Below, in pieces: positions 8,668 through 15,145 of a stretch of DNA of 21,707 nt; position 1 is the stretch's first letter, and each line of letters starts with the position of its first letter. The position numbers and the translations under genes were made by a program. The stretch spans positions 470,001-491,707 of the forward strand of contig CAJNDS010001225.1 in assembly GCA_905221605.1 (NCBI GenBank), in the 5' to 3' direction. The notes under the pieces were generated by a model. It ran no database searches, was not told the DNA's origin, and saw nothing but the letters and a program-made list of their open reading frames with translations. This stretch comes from Symbiodinium natans. Its lineage: Eukaryota > Sar > Dinophyceae > Suessiales > Symbiodiniaceae.

Positions 8668-8801
8668 GGAGACCTGTAATGACTCCTCTTACGAAAAAGC
8701 ACTGGACCCATCCGTCCGAAAAGCATCCGACAACCTAATGCCTAAGCCATTAAAACCTGAAGCCTGAAGACCTTAAGGTTCAGGTTACCTGGAAATCCTA
8801 G

Positions 8802-8845
8802 ACCCGAAACCCTAAACCCTTAACCCTAAACCCTAAACTCTAAAC
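8802..8845 (-). repeat. CCCTAAA array
   Basis: About six CCCTAAA-like units. Left flank of the 8846-8956 GC-rich island, which is open on both strands but unrecognised. Confidence 0.9.
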
Positions 8846-8956
8846 TGGAGGTTGAGGGTTTGGACAAGACTGCCCTCGCCTCAGACGCGCAAGGCCACGC
8901 CCTCACGCGCGCGACCCAGAGGGGCCTTTCAGCGTCAAACTCCCTACGCCCCTCAA

Positions 8957-9215
8957 GGGTTTAGGGTTTAGGGTTTAGGGTTTAGGGTTTAGGGTTTAGG
9001 GTTTAGGGTTTAGGGTTTAGGGTTTAGGACTAAATGGCCTGAGGGTGCGGCAGGCTTAGGGCCGAAGAGGGCTGAGCGTTTAGGGCTTAGGGCTTAGGAT
9101 TTTAAAAGGGGTTTAGGATGCAGGGTTTAGGGTTTAGGGTTTTGGGTTTAGGGTTTAGGATTTAGGGTTTAGGATTTAGGGTTTAGGGTTTAGGGTGAGG
9201 GGTTTAGGTAGGGCC
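8957..9215 (+). repeat. TTTAGGG arrays with short interruptions
   Basis: A perfect run of ten units at 8957-9027, a degenerate stretch, then units with ATTTAGG variants at 9118-9200. Right flank of the 8846-8956 island. 9216-9337 shows nothing beyond degenerate G-rich sequence. Confidence 0.93.
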
Positions 9216-9337
9216 CAGCGGTAGCGACTAGGGTGTTGGTTCAGGGCTGCGGCTGCTGTGGAGAGGGTCTTTCAGGGTCTCAGGGTCTTGGGGACGTAAA
9301 TCACTAAGGGTAGCATTTAGGGCGGAGTGAACCGCCT

Positions 9338-9410
9338 AAACCCTAACCCCTAAACCCTAAACCCTAAACCCTAAACCCTAAGTCCTAAGCCCGAAGCCCC
9401 AAACCGTAAC
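9338..9410 (-). repeat. CCCTAAA array
   Basis: Several CCCTAAA units decaying into CCCGAAG and CCCCAAA. Confidence 0.9.
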
Positions 9411-9415
9411 TTCAG

Positions 9416-9434
9416 ACTGAACAGCGGTACCTCG
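9416..9434 (+). CDS. Candidate 19-nt micro-exon
   Basis: ACTTCAG|ACT...CTCG|GTAAGC. It reads TEQRYL plus one base. Joined to 9624-9664 it continues in frame as ASELLFWAVAPDPE. It is very short, so this rests on the strong GTAAGC donor and on phase agreement. Confidence 0.35.
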
Positions 9435-9502
9435 GTAAGCGGCCCGAGATTCCCGCTCCAAAGGGGGAAGAGGGGGTTGCTTGCAGGTGAAACCCTAAAA
9501 CT

Positions 9503-9597
9503 TGGGATGTTCCCCCCTATGCTCTAAGAGTCCTAGTAGGGATTGTAGAACTCACCGACTATGATGAGGAGTGTTAGTATAAGGGGGAACATCCCAA
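9503..9597. mobile_element. MITE/introner-like element, family 1 copy B (about 95 bp)
   Basis: Same termini as 2266-2437: left TTGGGATGTTCCCCCCTA, right AGGGGGAACATCCCAA. It lacks most of the internal tandem units. Both sides are flanked by CCCTAAAAC, a 9-bp direct repeat that fits a target-site duplication, though it resembles the telomeric context. It lies inside the candidate intron 9435-9623. Confidence 0.88.
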
Positions 9598-9623
9598 CCC
9601 TAAAACCGAGACCTGGTTCGCAG

Positions 9624-9664
9624 CTTCGGAGCTCCTTTTTTGGGCTGTGGCGCCCGATCCTGAG
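9624..9664 (+). CDS. Candidate 41-nt exon (ASELLFWAVAPDPE)
   Basis: Bounded by GGTTCGCAG|CTT and CCTGAG|GTTGCG. It continues the frame of 9416-9434 across a 189-nt GT-AG interval holding the family 1 element. Another frame (LRSSFFGLWRPIL) is also open. No family was recognised. Confidence 0.42.
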
Positions 9665-9715
9665 GTTGCGGGCTTGAGGTTAGGGGTTCGGTACATGGCA
9701 TGTAGGGTTCTAGAG

Positions 9716-9800
9716 CCCTAAACCCGAAACCGCAAACCCTAAACCCGAAACCCCAAACCCTAAACCCTGAGCCCCAAGCTCCTGGCCCCTAAACCCTATA
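9716..9800 (-). repeat. Degenerate CCCTAAA block
   Basis: CCCTAAA and CCCGAAA units. Left flank of the 9801-9887 island, which has exon-like readings on both strands (minus 9827-9853, VNLRLCMDQ, after CTCAG). Confidence 0.85.
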
Positions 9801-9887
9801 GTCCGTAGGCTCGGCTTGTGAGAGGCCTGGTCCATGCACAGTCGAAGGTTCACCTGAGAGGCAGGCAGATGTTATGGGGTGTTGGGG

Positions 9888-10003
9888 TTTAGGGTTTAGG
9901 GATGTTAGGGTTTGGGGTTTAGGGGTGTTAGGGGTGTTGGGGGTGTTGGGGGTGTTGGGGGTGTTGGGGGTGTTGGGGGGTGTTGGGGGTGTTGGGGGCG
10001 TTC
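9888..10003 (+). repeat. TTTAGGG passing into a GGGGGTGTT 9-mer array
   Basis: Telomeric units grade through TTTAGGGG and GTTAGGGGT into about nine tandem GGGGGTGTT units, suggesting amplification of a mutated telomeric unit. Highly G-rich. Confidence 0.93.
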
Positions 10004-10149
10004 GGGGCCTTAACAGAGTAAAGGGTGGAGGGGTTCGGAGAGTATAGTTTCAGTGTTTAGGGTGCGGGGAGGGTATAGGGCTTAGTAGTTTAGGTTGTAA
10101 TAATGTGGGGTCGAGGGCCTGGGGTAAAACGAAGGAAAGGGCTGACCAA
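10004..10149 (+). other. Degenerate G-rich spacer, no gene seen
   Basis: GTTTAGGGTGC-like sequence without a recognisable gene. Confidence 0.5.
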
Positions 10150-10484
10150 TTCACCGGTACCTCCAAACAATGAACCCTTAACTCAAAAAAAACACTCTAA
10201 ACCGCAAACCCTACAATCCTGCACCCCCAAGCCGCCAAACCTAAACCCTAAGCCGCCAACCTAAACCCTAAGCCCCACAAACCCTAAACTCCTTATAAGC
10301 CCTAAACCCTAAACTCCTTAGGCCCAGAACCCTGAACTCGCTGAACCCTAAACTCCTGAAGCCCTGAACCCTAAACCCTAAACCCCAAACCCTGAACCCT
10401 AAACCCCAAACCCTAAACCCCAAACCCCAAACCCTAAACCCTAAACCCTAAACCCTAAACCCTAAACCCTAAACCCTAAACCCT
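10150..10484 (-). repeat. CCCTAAA block, degenerate to perfect
   Basis: Degenerate CCCTAAA, CCGCCAAA and CCCCAAA variants run into a perfect array of about nine units ending at 10484. As at 1011-1770, the perfect end faces the unique island (10485-10573). Confidence 0.93.
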
Positions 10485-10573
10485 GGCCCAGCTGCAGGGG
10501 CAGCCGCGGCGCCCCTGCAGCGCAAGCGCCCCCAGCCACATGCATCCACCCAGGGCCTGGGCTTCTTGCCTAC
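10485..10573. other. GC-rich island between opposed telomeric arrays
   Basis: Unique sequence with CTGCAG repeated. The plus strand after CAGCTGCAG is open in two frames (for example GSRGAPAAQAPPATCIHPG). Exon-like but unrecognised. Confidence 0.3.
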
Positions 10574-10620
10574 GGTTTAGGGTTTAGGGTTTAGGGTTTA
10601 GGGTTTAGGGTTTAGGGTTC
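10574..10620 (+). repeat. TTTAGGG array
   Basis: Six perfect units; right flank of the preceding island. After a 26-bp spacer the orientation flips to CCCTAAA. Confidence 0.96.
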
Positions 10621-10646
10621 ACGGGGTATGGGCTCGCTAAGCCCCT

Positions 10647-10773
10647 TGAACCCTAAACCCTAAACCCTAAGCCCTAAACCCTAAACCCTGAACCCTAAAC
10701 CTAAACCCTAAACCCTAAACCCTAAACCCTAAACCCCAAGCCCTAAGCCTAAAACCCTAAACCCTAAATCCTA
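10647..10773 (-). repeat. CCCTAAA array
   Basis: About seventeen units, mostly perfect, with CCTAAA 6-mers. At 10774-10820 the strand flips again to degenerate TTTAGGG. Confidence 0.95.
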
Positions 10774-10936
10774 GTCAGTTTAGGGCTTTTGGCGTTTTAG
10801 GGTTTGGAAACTGGGTTTAGGGTGCCATTTGCTCACTATATGCCTACGTAAGAATCCAAGATCGCGCCCTTTCCGGTTCTGGATGCTCCAGCCGCACTAA
10901 GTACGTTTGGCATCTCACTGTGTTGTGTACTTGCAG

Positions 10937-10984
10937 GTATGCCGACACTGTTTCATGAAATTGAGAGTAGACAACATGCTGAAG
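10937..10984 (+). CDS. Candidate 48-nt exon (VCRHCFMKLRVDNMLK)
   Basis: Bounded by TGTACTTGCAG|GTA and CTGAAG|GTGTCG, giving 16 whole codons with G after AG. Another frame is open further upstream through 10861 (IAPFPVLDAPAALSTFG...). No family was recognised. A 17-G tract follows immediately. Confidence 0.42.
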
Positions 10985-10989
10985 GTGTC

Positions 10990-11006
10990 GGGGGGGGGGG
11001 GGGGGG
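10990..11006 (+). repeat. Poly-G tract (17 G)
   Basis: Homopolymer directly before a CCCTAAA array. Similar tracts are at 13516-13531, 15708-15740 and 18371-18386. Confidence 0.97.
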
Positions 11007-11013
11007 AACGGGA

Positions 11014-11097
11014 ACCCTAAACCCTAAACCCTAAACCCTAAACCCTAAACCCTAAACCCTAAACCCTAAACCCTAAACCCTGAACCTAAACCCTAAC
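11014..11097 (-). repeat. CCCTAAA array
   Basis: About eleven perfect CCCTAAA units plus variants. Confidence 0.97.
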
Positions 11098-11165
11098 TTT
11101 CTTAGGGCTTCCAGGGCTTGGGGATGCTCTGGGGCTTAGGGATTCTCTTGGGCTTGGGGCTTCTG

Positions 11166-11265
11166 TAGGGTTCAGGGTTCAGGGTTCAGGGTTTAGGGTT
11201 TAGGGTTTAGGGTTTCGGGTTTCGGGTTTCGGGTTCAGGGTTTAGGGTTTCGGGTTTAGGGCTTA
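11166..11265 (+). repeat. TTTAGGG array with TTCAGGG and TTTCGGG variants
   Basis: Blocks of TTCAGGG, then TTTAGGG, then TTTCGGG: local homogenisation of point variants. Confidence 0.93.
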
Positions 11266-11367
11266 TAGGGGCCGAAACATCACAGGGGGGTTTCAAATGC
11301 CCAGGCACGGCGTAGGCCAGGATGCCTGCAAGGCAACCGGGCGTCCGGCACATGGGACCCAGACAGG
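11266..11367. other. Unique island, possible exon on either strand
   Basis: Plus: after ATGCCCAG| the frame ARRRPGCLQGNRASGTWDPDR runs to a GT donor at the array edge. Minus: after CCTTGCAG| the frame ILAYAVPGHLKPPC is open. G-rich arrays lie on both sides. Confidence 0.3.
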
Positions 11368-11478
11368 GTTAGGGTTTAGGGTTTAGGGTTTAGGGTTTAG
11401 GGTTTAGGGTTTAGGGTTTAGGGTTTAGGGCTTAGGGTTTAGGGCTTAGGGCTTCGGGTTTCGGGTTCAGGGTTTAGG
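11368..11478 (+). repeat. TTTAGGG array
   Basis: About fifteen units ending directly in the truncated family 2 element. Confidence 0.96.
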
Positions 11479-11552
11479 GTATATACTTGGGCCCTACAGT
11501 CACTGTATGGGAACCTCTGTAATTTGCTATACAGGCACATGAACCCTTACGG
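11479..11552. mobile_element. MITE-like element, family 2 copy B, left end missing
   Basis: Matches the right two-thirds of 7908-7997: TATACTTGGGCCCTACAGTC through GAACCCTTACGG, the diverged right TIR. The left TIR is absent and the TTTAGGG array abuts the break, as if telomeric repeat had replaced or been added to the broken end. Confidence 0.7.
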
Positions 11553-11572
11553 CCATACAGTATGCCTTTAGG

Positions 11573-11602
11573 AACCCTAAACCCTAAACCCTAAACCCTA
11601 AG
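11573..11602 (-). repeat. CCCTAAA array
   Basis: Four units; left flank of the 11603-11703 coding-like island. Confidence 0.95.
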
Positions 11603-11624
11603 GGCGTTTTCGAGAACTTTGTAG

Positions 11625-11703
11625 GTTCATCGCCTGTGTCGAAGTGCATGAGCTCCATCCACGCAATGGCCAGGGCAACGTGGAGGATTCCTTCTTCGAG
11701 CAG
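11625..11703 (+). CDS. Candidate exon (FIACVEVHELHPRNGQ...)
   Basis: Bounded by AACTTTGTAG|GTT and GAGCAG|GTTTAG. It reads FIACVEVHELHPRNGQ, then GNVEDSFFEQ: 26 codons, with one leading base, in a convincing mix of residues. CCCTAAA lies just left and TTTAGGG starts inside the donor itself. No family was recognised. It is the best plus-strand exon candidate. Confidence 0.55.
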
Positions 11704-11744
11704 GTTTAGGGTTTATGGATTAGGGTTTAGGTTTGAGGGTTGAG

Positions 11745-11854
11745 GGTAGCCCAGTCAGGAACCATATTTTGAGAAGGGTACCCTTTTTTGGGGTTGGCTA
11801 CTTTATAAGGGAACCTTGAACCAACAAACATGGCAAAAGGGCGCCAGGCTACCA
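11745..11854. mobile_element. MITE-like element, family 4 copy A (about 110 bp)
   Basis: Ends GGTAGCCCAG and (complement) GGTAGCCTGG. The interior AGGGTACCCTTTTTTGGGG and TTGGCTACTTTATAAGGGAA matches copy B (12570-12677) along the full length. Non-coding, in a candidate intron. Confidence 0.85.
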
Positions 11855-11879
11855 AGGATATTTTGGGGTTCCTGGATGC

Positions 11880-12148
11880 TGGGTTTAGGGTTTAGAATAG
11901 GCTTAACTAGAGTTACTTCTAACTAAGGGCGGGTTAGGCTTTGAGGTTTTTGGGTGGGTTTTACAGAGGTGTGTTCTTAGGCAGGGTTGAGGGCTTACAG
12001 TTTCTTAGGGTTTGAGCTTCAAGGTTTTCGGGTTTACAGCATAGTGGCTTAGGTAGGTTTTAGGGATGAAGCAAGTGGGGCCTACAAGCTATTTGGGGTA
12101 GATTCCATGGGTAGATTTTCAAGATCTCTATCAAGCCTGCACCCGAAA
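11880..12148 (+). other. Degenerate TTTAGGG-like DNA
   Basis: Strongly mutated TTTAGGG-like sequence with no gene recognised. Confidence 0.55.
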
Positions 12149-12200
12149 CCTAAACCCTAAACCCCCAACCCCTAAACCCTGGACCCCAAACCCTGACCCC
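12149..12200 (-). repeat. Degenerate CCCTAAA block
   Basis: CCCTAAA and CCCCAAC variants; left flank of the 12201-12270 island. Confidence 0.85.
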
Positions 12201-12253
12201 GCATCAGTGGCTCCTCCTATCACGCTTGCAATCACGAAACGGCGCTTCCGTAC
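12201..12253 (-). CDS. Candidate exon, strand ambiguous
   Basis: Minus: CTCAG|GTA opens VRKRRFVIASVIGGATDAG. Plus: GCATCAG| opens WLLLSRLQSRNGAS up to a GT donor, or GSSYHACNHETALPYL in another frame. Only one can be right. No family was recognised. Confidence 0.28.
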
Positions 12254-12349
12254 CTGAGCCATAAGGCCATAAGGTTTAGGATTCAGGGTTGAGGGTTTAG
12301 GGTTTGGGGTTAAGGCTTTAGGGTGTAGGGTTTAGCCGGAAGGGTAGGG

Positions 12350-12495
12350 ACTTAGTATTCCCAGATCTGCCCTTAGAAAAGGAATATTCCCTAACTTTAT
12401 TCCCTAACTTACACTAAGCATCGTAACTTGCTTCAGGTGATATACCTTAAGCAAGGGGTTCCGCTAAATACTGAAGGTACTTAGGAAGTCTCGCT
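12350..12495. mobile_element. Weak inverted-repeat element
   Basis: The left end CTTAGTATTCCCAGAT resembles the family 3 left end at 14798 (TTTAGTATCCCAGAT). An inner hairpin CTTGCTT...AAGCAAG lies at about 12426-12455. The right end is unclear. Confidence 0.35.
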
Positions 12496-12569
12496 AAACC
12501 CTCAGCTGCTCAAACCTGGGCACTCAGCGGCGGTGGTTACAACTCTGAACCTAGACCCAGAACTCCACA

Positions 12570-12677
12570 TGGTAGCTCAGTGATCATACTATAATGAGGG
12601 TACCTTTTTGGGGGTTGGCTACTTGATAAAAGAACCTTGAACCCCGAAAAGGGGGAAAGGGCACCACTGGGCTACCA
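12570..12677. mobile_element. MITE-like element, family 4 copy B (108 bp)
   Basis: Terminal repeats TGGTAGCTCAGTG and the complement of CACTGGGCTACCA match at 12 of 13 positions. The interior matches 11745-11854 and, less closely, 15146-15259. Confidence 0.87.
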
Positions 12678-12701
12678 AGCAAAATTAAGCCCATAGGCCT
12701 T

Positions 12702-12850
12702 CCTAGACCCAAGAGTAACCAACTGCTTAAGAACCCCCGCAAACATATATATGTATATATATATATATGTTCTTCCTTGTAAGGGTAATATGGGGATTCT
12801 TATGGTTGCTTTTTTGGGCTCTTAAGCAACTAGTAGAAGAGTAACCTAGG
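12702..12850. mobile_element. Hairpin element with alternating AT core (149 bp)
   Basis: Ends CCTAG/CCTAGG. The arms share ACTGCTTAAGAACCC versus (complement) GTTGCTTAAGAGCCC. The centre at about 12744-12769 is (TA)n. It lies just upstream of the candidate exon at 12892. Confidence 0.65.
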
Positions 12851-12891
12851 AAAAAAACTGTTGCCCTTTTTGGTTTAAAGCGGCTTCTCAG

Positions 12892-12933
12892 GGAACCCAA
12901 GCCGTCAAGGAAGGCACCAAGGGCCTCCTCTGG
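12892..12933 (+). CDS. Candidate exon (GTQAVKEGTKGLLW)
   Basis: CTTCTCAG|GGA opens 14 codons to a GT donor (TGG|GTCGTG). The frame stays open further (VVALQLPESLSPEMGT), so the right border is uncertain. Phase 0 at both ends fits 11625-11703. No family was recognised. Confidence 0.4.
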
Positions 12934-12977
12934 GTCGTGGCTTTACAACTACCTGAATCCCTAAGCCCAGAAATGGG

Positions 12978-13046
12978 AACCCTAAACCCTAAACCCTAAA
13001 CCCTAAACCCTTGACCCTAGACCCTAAACCCTAAACCCTAAACCTT
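12978..13046 (-). repeat. CCCTAAA array
   Basis: About nine units with two variants; left flank of the 13047-13185 island. Confidence 0.95.
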
Positions 13047-13050
13047 GCGC

Positions 13051-13139
13051 CTTGTGGTGGAGCAGCACCATGGCCACAGTGGCCACGAAGGGGCCCAGCA
13101 GCAGCAGAACCACGAGGTGTTTCCGGGGGATGCGGAAAC
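13051..13139 (-). CDS. Candidate exon, strand ambiguous (hydrophobic minus, His/Gln-rich plus)
   Basis: Minus: GGGAG|GT then FRIPRKHLVVLLLLGPF and VATVAMVLLHHK to a GC donor (AAG|GCGCAA), resembling a membrane helix. Plus: GAGCAG|CAC at 13066-13116 reads HHGHSGHEGAQQQQNHE to a GT donor. Leu-CTG and Gln-CAG are complementary, so one reading is an antisense shadow. The plus reading fits the phase-0 chain ending at 15815, so I lean towards plus. Confidence 0.35.
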
Positions 13140-13180
13140 CTCCCCGCCGGGCCTTTCAAGATGGTTTCGGGTTATTTAGG

Positions 13181-13243
13181 GTTTAGGGTTTGGGGTTTGG
13201 GGTTTGGGGTTTGGGGTTTGGGGTTTGGGGTTTATAACCTGGA
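13181..13243 (+). repeat. TTTAGGG passing into a homogenised TTTGGGG array
   Basis: Two TTTAGGG units are followed by seven perfect tandem TTTGGGG units, a locally amplified variant. Confidence 0.96.
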
Positions 13244-13282
13244 CCGAGGTAGTCGCCGATAATAAACAGCTACTTCTTGCAG

Positions 13283-13474
13283 TGCCAGAATTCCAGCTCG
13301 GCAGGAAATTTGCGGCACCGTGCAGAAGTGGTGGTTCTGGCATGCATAACAAAGTGCCATAAAAAAGCGTAAAGTGCCGTAAATTGTGTGTTGTTTTTGT
13401 CAGTGCCGTAAATCTGAAGAAAAAGGGAGCAACCTTCAGCAGTGCCCGAAATCAACGAACACTGTGTTCTCCAG
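13283..13474 (+). other. Candidate exon ends around a GTGCCGTAAA repeat element
   Basis: TTCTTGCAG|TGCCAGAA (13283) and TTCAGCAG|TGCCCGAA (13443) are near-identical and flank AT-richer sequence containing AGTGCC(G/A)TAAA at about 13352, 13372 and 13402, plus its inverted form at 13306. The second site opens PEINEHCVLQ (13443-13474) to a strong GTAAGG donor. This may be an element inserted with flanking duplication. Confidence 0.42.
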
Positions 13475-13515
13475 GTAAGGCTTAGGGTTTAGGGCTACGT
13501 AGGGGAGCTAGGGGA

Positions 13516-13531
13516 GGGGGGGGGGGGGGGG
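13516..13531 (+). repeat. Poly-G tract (16 G)
   Basis: Homopolymer within G-rich degenerate telomeric sequence. Confidence 0.96.
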
Positions 13532-13604
13532 CCCGGCTTCTCATTTTGGGGCTTGGCCCTTGGAGGTTGTAGAGTTCGGGGCTTGTAGGGTTTGACGTAG
13601 ATAC

Positions 13605-13655
13605 CCCTAAACCCTAAACCCTAAACCCTCAACCCTAAACCCTAAACCCTAAACA
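13605..13655 (-). repeat. CCCTAAA array
   Basis: About seven units. To the right, 13656-13790 is an island open on both strands (plus NPRPPTLRTLISEHPLLRFP after TTCAAG), not recognised. Confidence 0.93.
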
Positions 13656-13894
13656 GCGCTTTGGAGGTTGCGGTTTGGGGGGTTGCTTCAAGAACCCAAG
13701 GCCACCTACGCTTCGAACCCTGATTTCAGAACACCCCTTACTACGATTCCCAGAAACCTAAAAAACCTACAACCTCCACCCTAAACCCTAACAAACAAAA
13801 GCAAGAGGTGTTGAGTTCTTAAGCTCGGGGTTGTGGAGTGGGACGAGGGTGTGTCTGGTTTGGGGGTTCAGGGTGGACGGTTTAAGCTTAGGAA

Positions 13895-14101
13895 CCCTAT
13901 ATAAACCCCATGAACCCCTGAAAACCCCTAAACCCCAAAACCAATAACAAACCAAAAGCCCCTAAACCGTAAACCCCATAAAGGCCCCTGAACCCTAATG
14001 ACTAAAGACTTCTAAACCCCTGAAACCCGCCGAAAAAGCCTCAAGCCCTAATCCCTATACCCCGAAACCTCCAACCCCACAAGCCCCTAAACCCGCAAAC
14101 C

Positions 14102-14133
<32 letters not shown>

Positions 14134-14175
14134 ACCCTAAACCCTCAACCCTAAACCCTCAACCCTAAACCCGCC
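13895..14175 (-). repeat. Degenerate CCCTAAA block with a CCCTCAA array
   Basis: Degenerate CCCCTAAA/CCCCTGAA sequence leads into a run of CCCTCAA units at 14100-14165, later alternating CCCTCAA and CCCTAAA. This is another homogenised variant (TTGAGGG). Confidence 0.93.
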
Positions 14176-14194
14176 GGGCCTGCCATTTATCCAG

Positions 14195-14251
14195 GGCGAA
14201 GAAGAGGCTTGCGACCAGGTTCAGCGCCAAAAGGGTCGCAATCAGCACCAG
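14195..14251 (+). CDS. Candidate 57-nt exon (GEEEACDQVQRQKGRNQHQ)
   Basis: Bounded by TTATCCAG|GGC and CACCAG|GTCCAT: 19 whole codons, Glu/Gln-rich and helix-like. The minus strand of the same DNA (14180-14262) is also exon-like and hydrophobic: AMDLVLIATLLALNLVA, then SLFFALDKWQ, with a GC donor. One must be a shadow. Plus fits the phase-0 chain to 15815; minus has the better AG|G plus GC grammar. Confidence 0.4.
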
Positions 14252-14288
14252 GTCCATCGCCCCTAACAGCCTCTCTGAACTGAGCGCT

Positions 14289-14365
14289 AAAATCCTAAAC
14301 CCTAGCCCTAAACCCTAAACCCTAAGCCCTAAACTCTAAACCCTAGCCCTAAGCCCTCTCTGAAC
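14289..14365 (-). repeat. CCCTAAA/CCCTAGC array
   Basis: Units of CCCTAAA, CCCTAGC and CCCTAAG. 14366-14564 is degenerate with an open but unrecognised stretch (QRLSLPKHLELR at about 14460). Confidence 0.88.
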
Positions 14366-14564
14366 TTCTGAAGCCTAAACCCGAAACCCAACGGGACTTT
14401 CAACAAAGGAGTGCTCTAAGGTTCCCGGGTTACCCTAAACCCCAAACTTCAAAGCCTAAGCAACGCCTCTCCCTTCCAAAGCATTTGGAGTTGAGGAGTC
14501 TAGGGTTTTCTTTCTGTTGGGGAGAGGGGGGGACACGAAGGAATCCGGGATCCCCGACTCCTAA

Positions 14565-14603
14565 ACCCTATCTCCTAAACCCTATACCCTAAACCCTAAA
14601 CCA
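14565..14603 (-). repeat. Short CCCTAAA array
   Basis: CCCTATCTCCTAAA variants then CCCTAAA; left flank of the 14604-14718 island. Confidence 0.88.
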
Positions 14604-14612
14604 ATGTTGCAG

Positions 14613-14664
14613 AGATTGAGGCTATCAAGGCTGCGGCTGAGAGCGTGCGACGCATGTTTGGAGG
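14613..14664 (+). CDS. Candidate 52-nt exon (IEAIKAAAESVRRMFGG)
   Basis: Bounded by ATGTTGCAG|AG and GGAGG|GTCAGG. It reads IEAIKAAAESVRRMFG, a convincing amphipathic helix. Starting at 14615 (GCAGAG|ATT) and using the internal donor AGC|GTGCGA at 14645 would keep phase 0 with the next candidate. CCCTAAA lies left and TTTAGGG right. No family was recognised. Confidence 0.5.
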
Positions 14665-14670
14665 GTCAGG

Positions 14671-14710
14671 GTTCTTAGCAACCCAGGGATAGCTGTACTT
14701 ATAACCCAAG
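14671..14710. mobile_element. Family 3 left-end fragment
   Basis: CTTAGCAACCCAGGGATAGC and TGTACTTATAACCCA match the left arm of the 3109-3234 element. It is cut off from the rest of an element by the TTTAGGG array at 14720-14798. Confidence 0.7.
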
Positions 14711-14719
14711 CGTTTACGG

Positions 14720-14798
14720 TTCAGGGTTTAGGGTTTAGGGTTTAGGGTTTAGGGTTTAGGGTTTAGGGTTTAGGGTTTAGGGTTTAGGGTTTAGGGTT
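14720..14798 (+). repeat. TTTAGGG array, about eleven perfect units
   Basis: Perfect array flanked on both sides by family 3 left-end sequence. See findings. Confidence 0.97.
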
Positions 14799-14897
14799 TA
14801 GTATCCCAGATATAACTGTACCTGTGACCCAACTACCCCTGTTAGGGTACTTAAAGGGCTTATCTGTGGGTTTGTTGTACATAAGCTGTATAAGCTC
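14798..14897. mobile_element. Hairpin element, family 3 copy B
   Basis: TTAGTATCCCAGATATAACT, then CTGTTAGGGTACTTAAAGGG and TGTGGGTTTGTTGTACATAA match 3109-3234 in order. The left end arises directly from the last TTTAG of the array. A family 2 element starts 13 bp downstream. Confidence 0.75.
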
Positions 14898-14909
14898 TCA
14901 TTCCGTGCT

Positions 14910-15025
14910 CCCTAAGGGTCCATGTACATGGATAGTGTATTCTTGGGCCCTAAAGCTACGATGTGCGAAACCCGGCCCAAGTACATACCACAAAGCTATA
15001 TGGACACTATATGGACACTTGCGGG
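14910..15025. mobile_element. MITE-like element, family 2 copy C (116 bp)
   Basis: The left TIR CCCTAAGGGTCCATGTA is identical to 7908-7924. The interior TTCTTGGGCCCTAAAG matches too. The right TIR is diverged (complement CCCGCAAGTGTCCATATAG). An inner inverted pair TTGGGCC/GGCCCAA is present. Confidence 0.8.
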
Positions 15026-15145
15026 CTAGAGGAGTTCAAGCTCACAGGGTCTGGGGCAAGCAGAAGCCATGTCACCCTAAATCTTCAGGGTAGCCTGTAC
15101 AATCCTTTGGAAGGGTTCTATAGATGAGGCTTGCATTTACCTAGA

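Noticed and set aside
12357-12490. A full family 3 element starting CTTAGTATTCCCAGAT.
   Set aside because: Only the left end resembles family 3. The right half does not align convincingly, so it is listed only as a weak inverted-repeat element.
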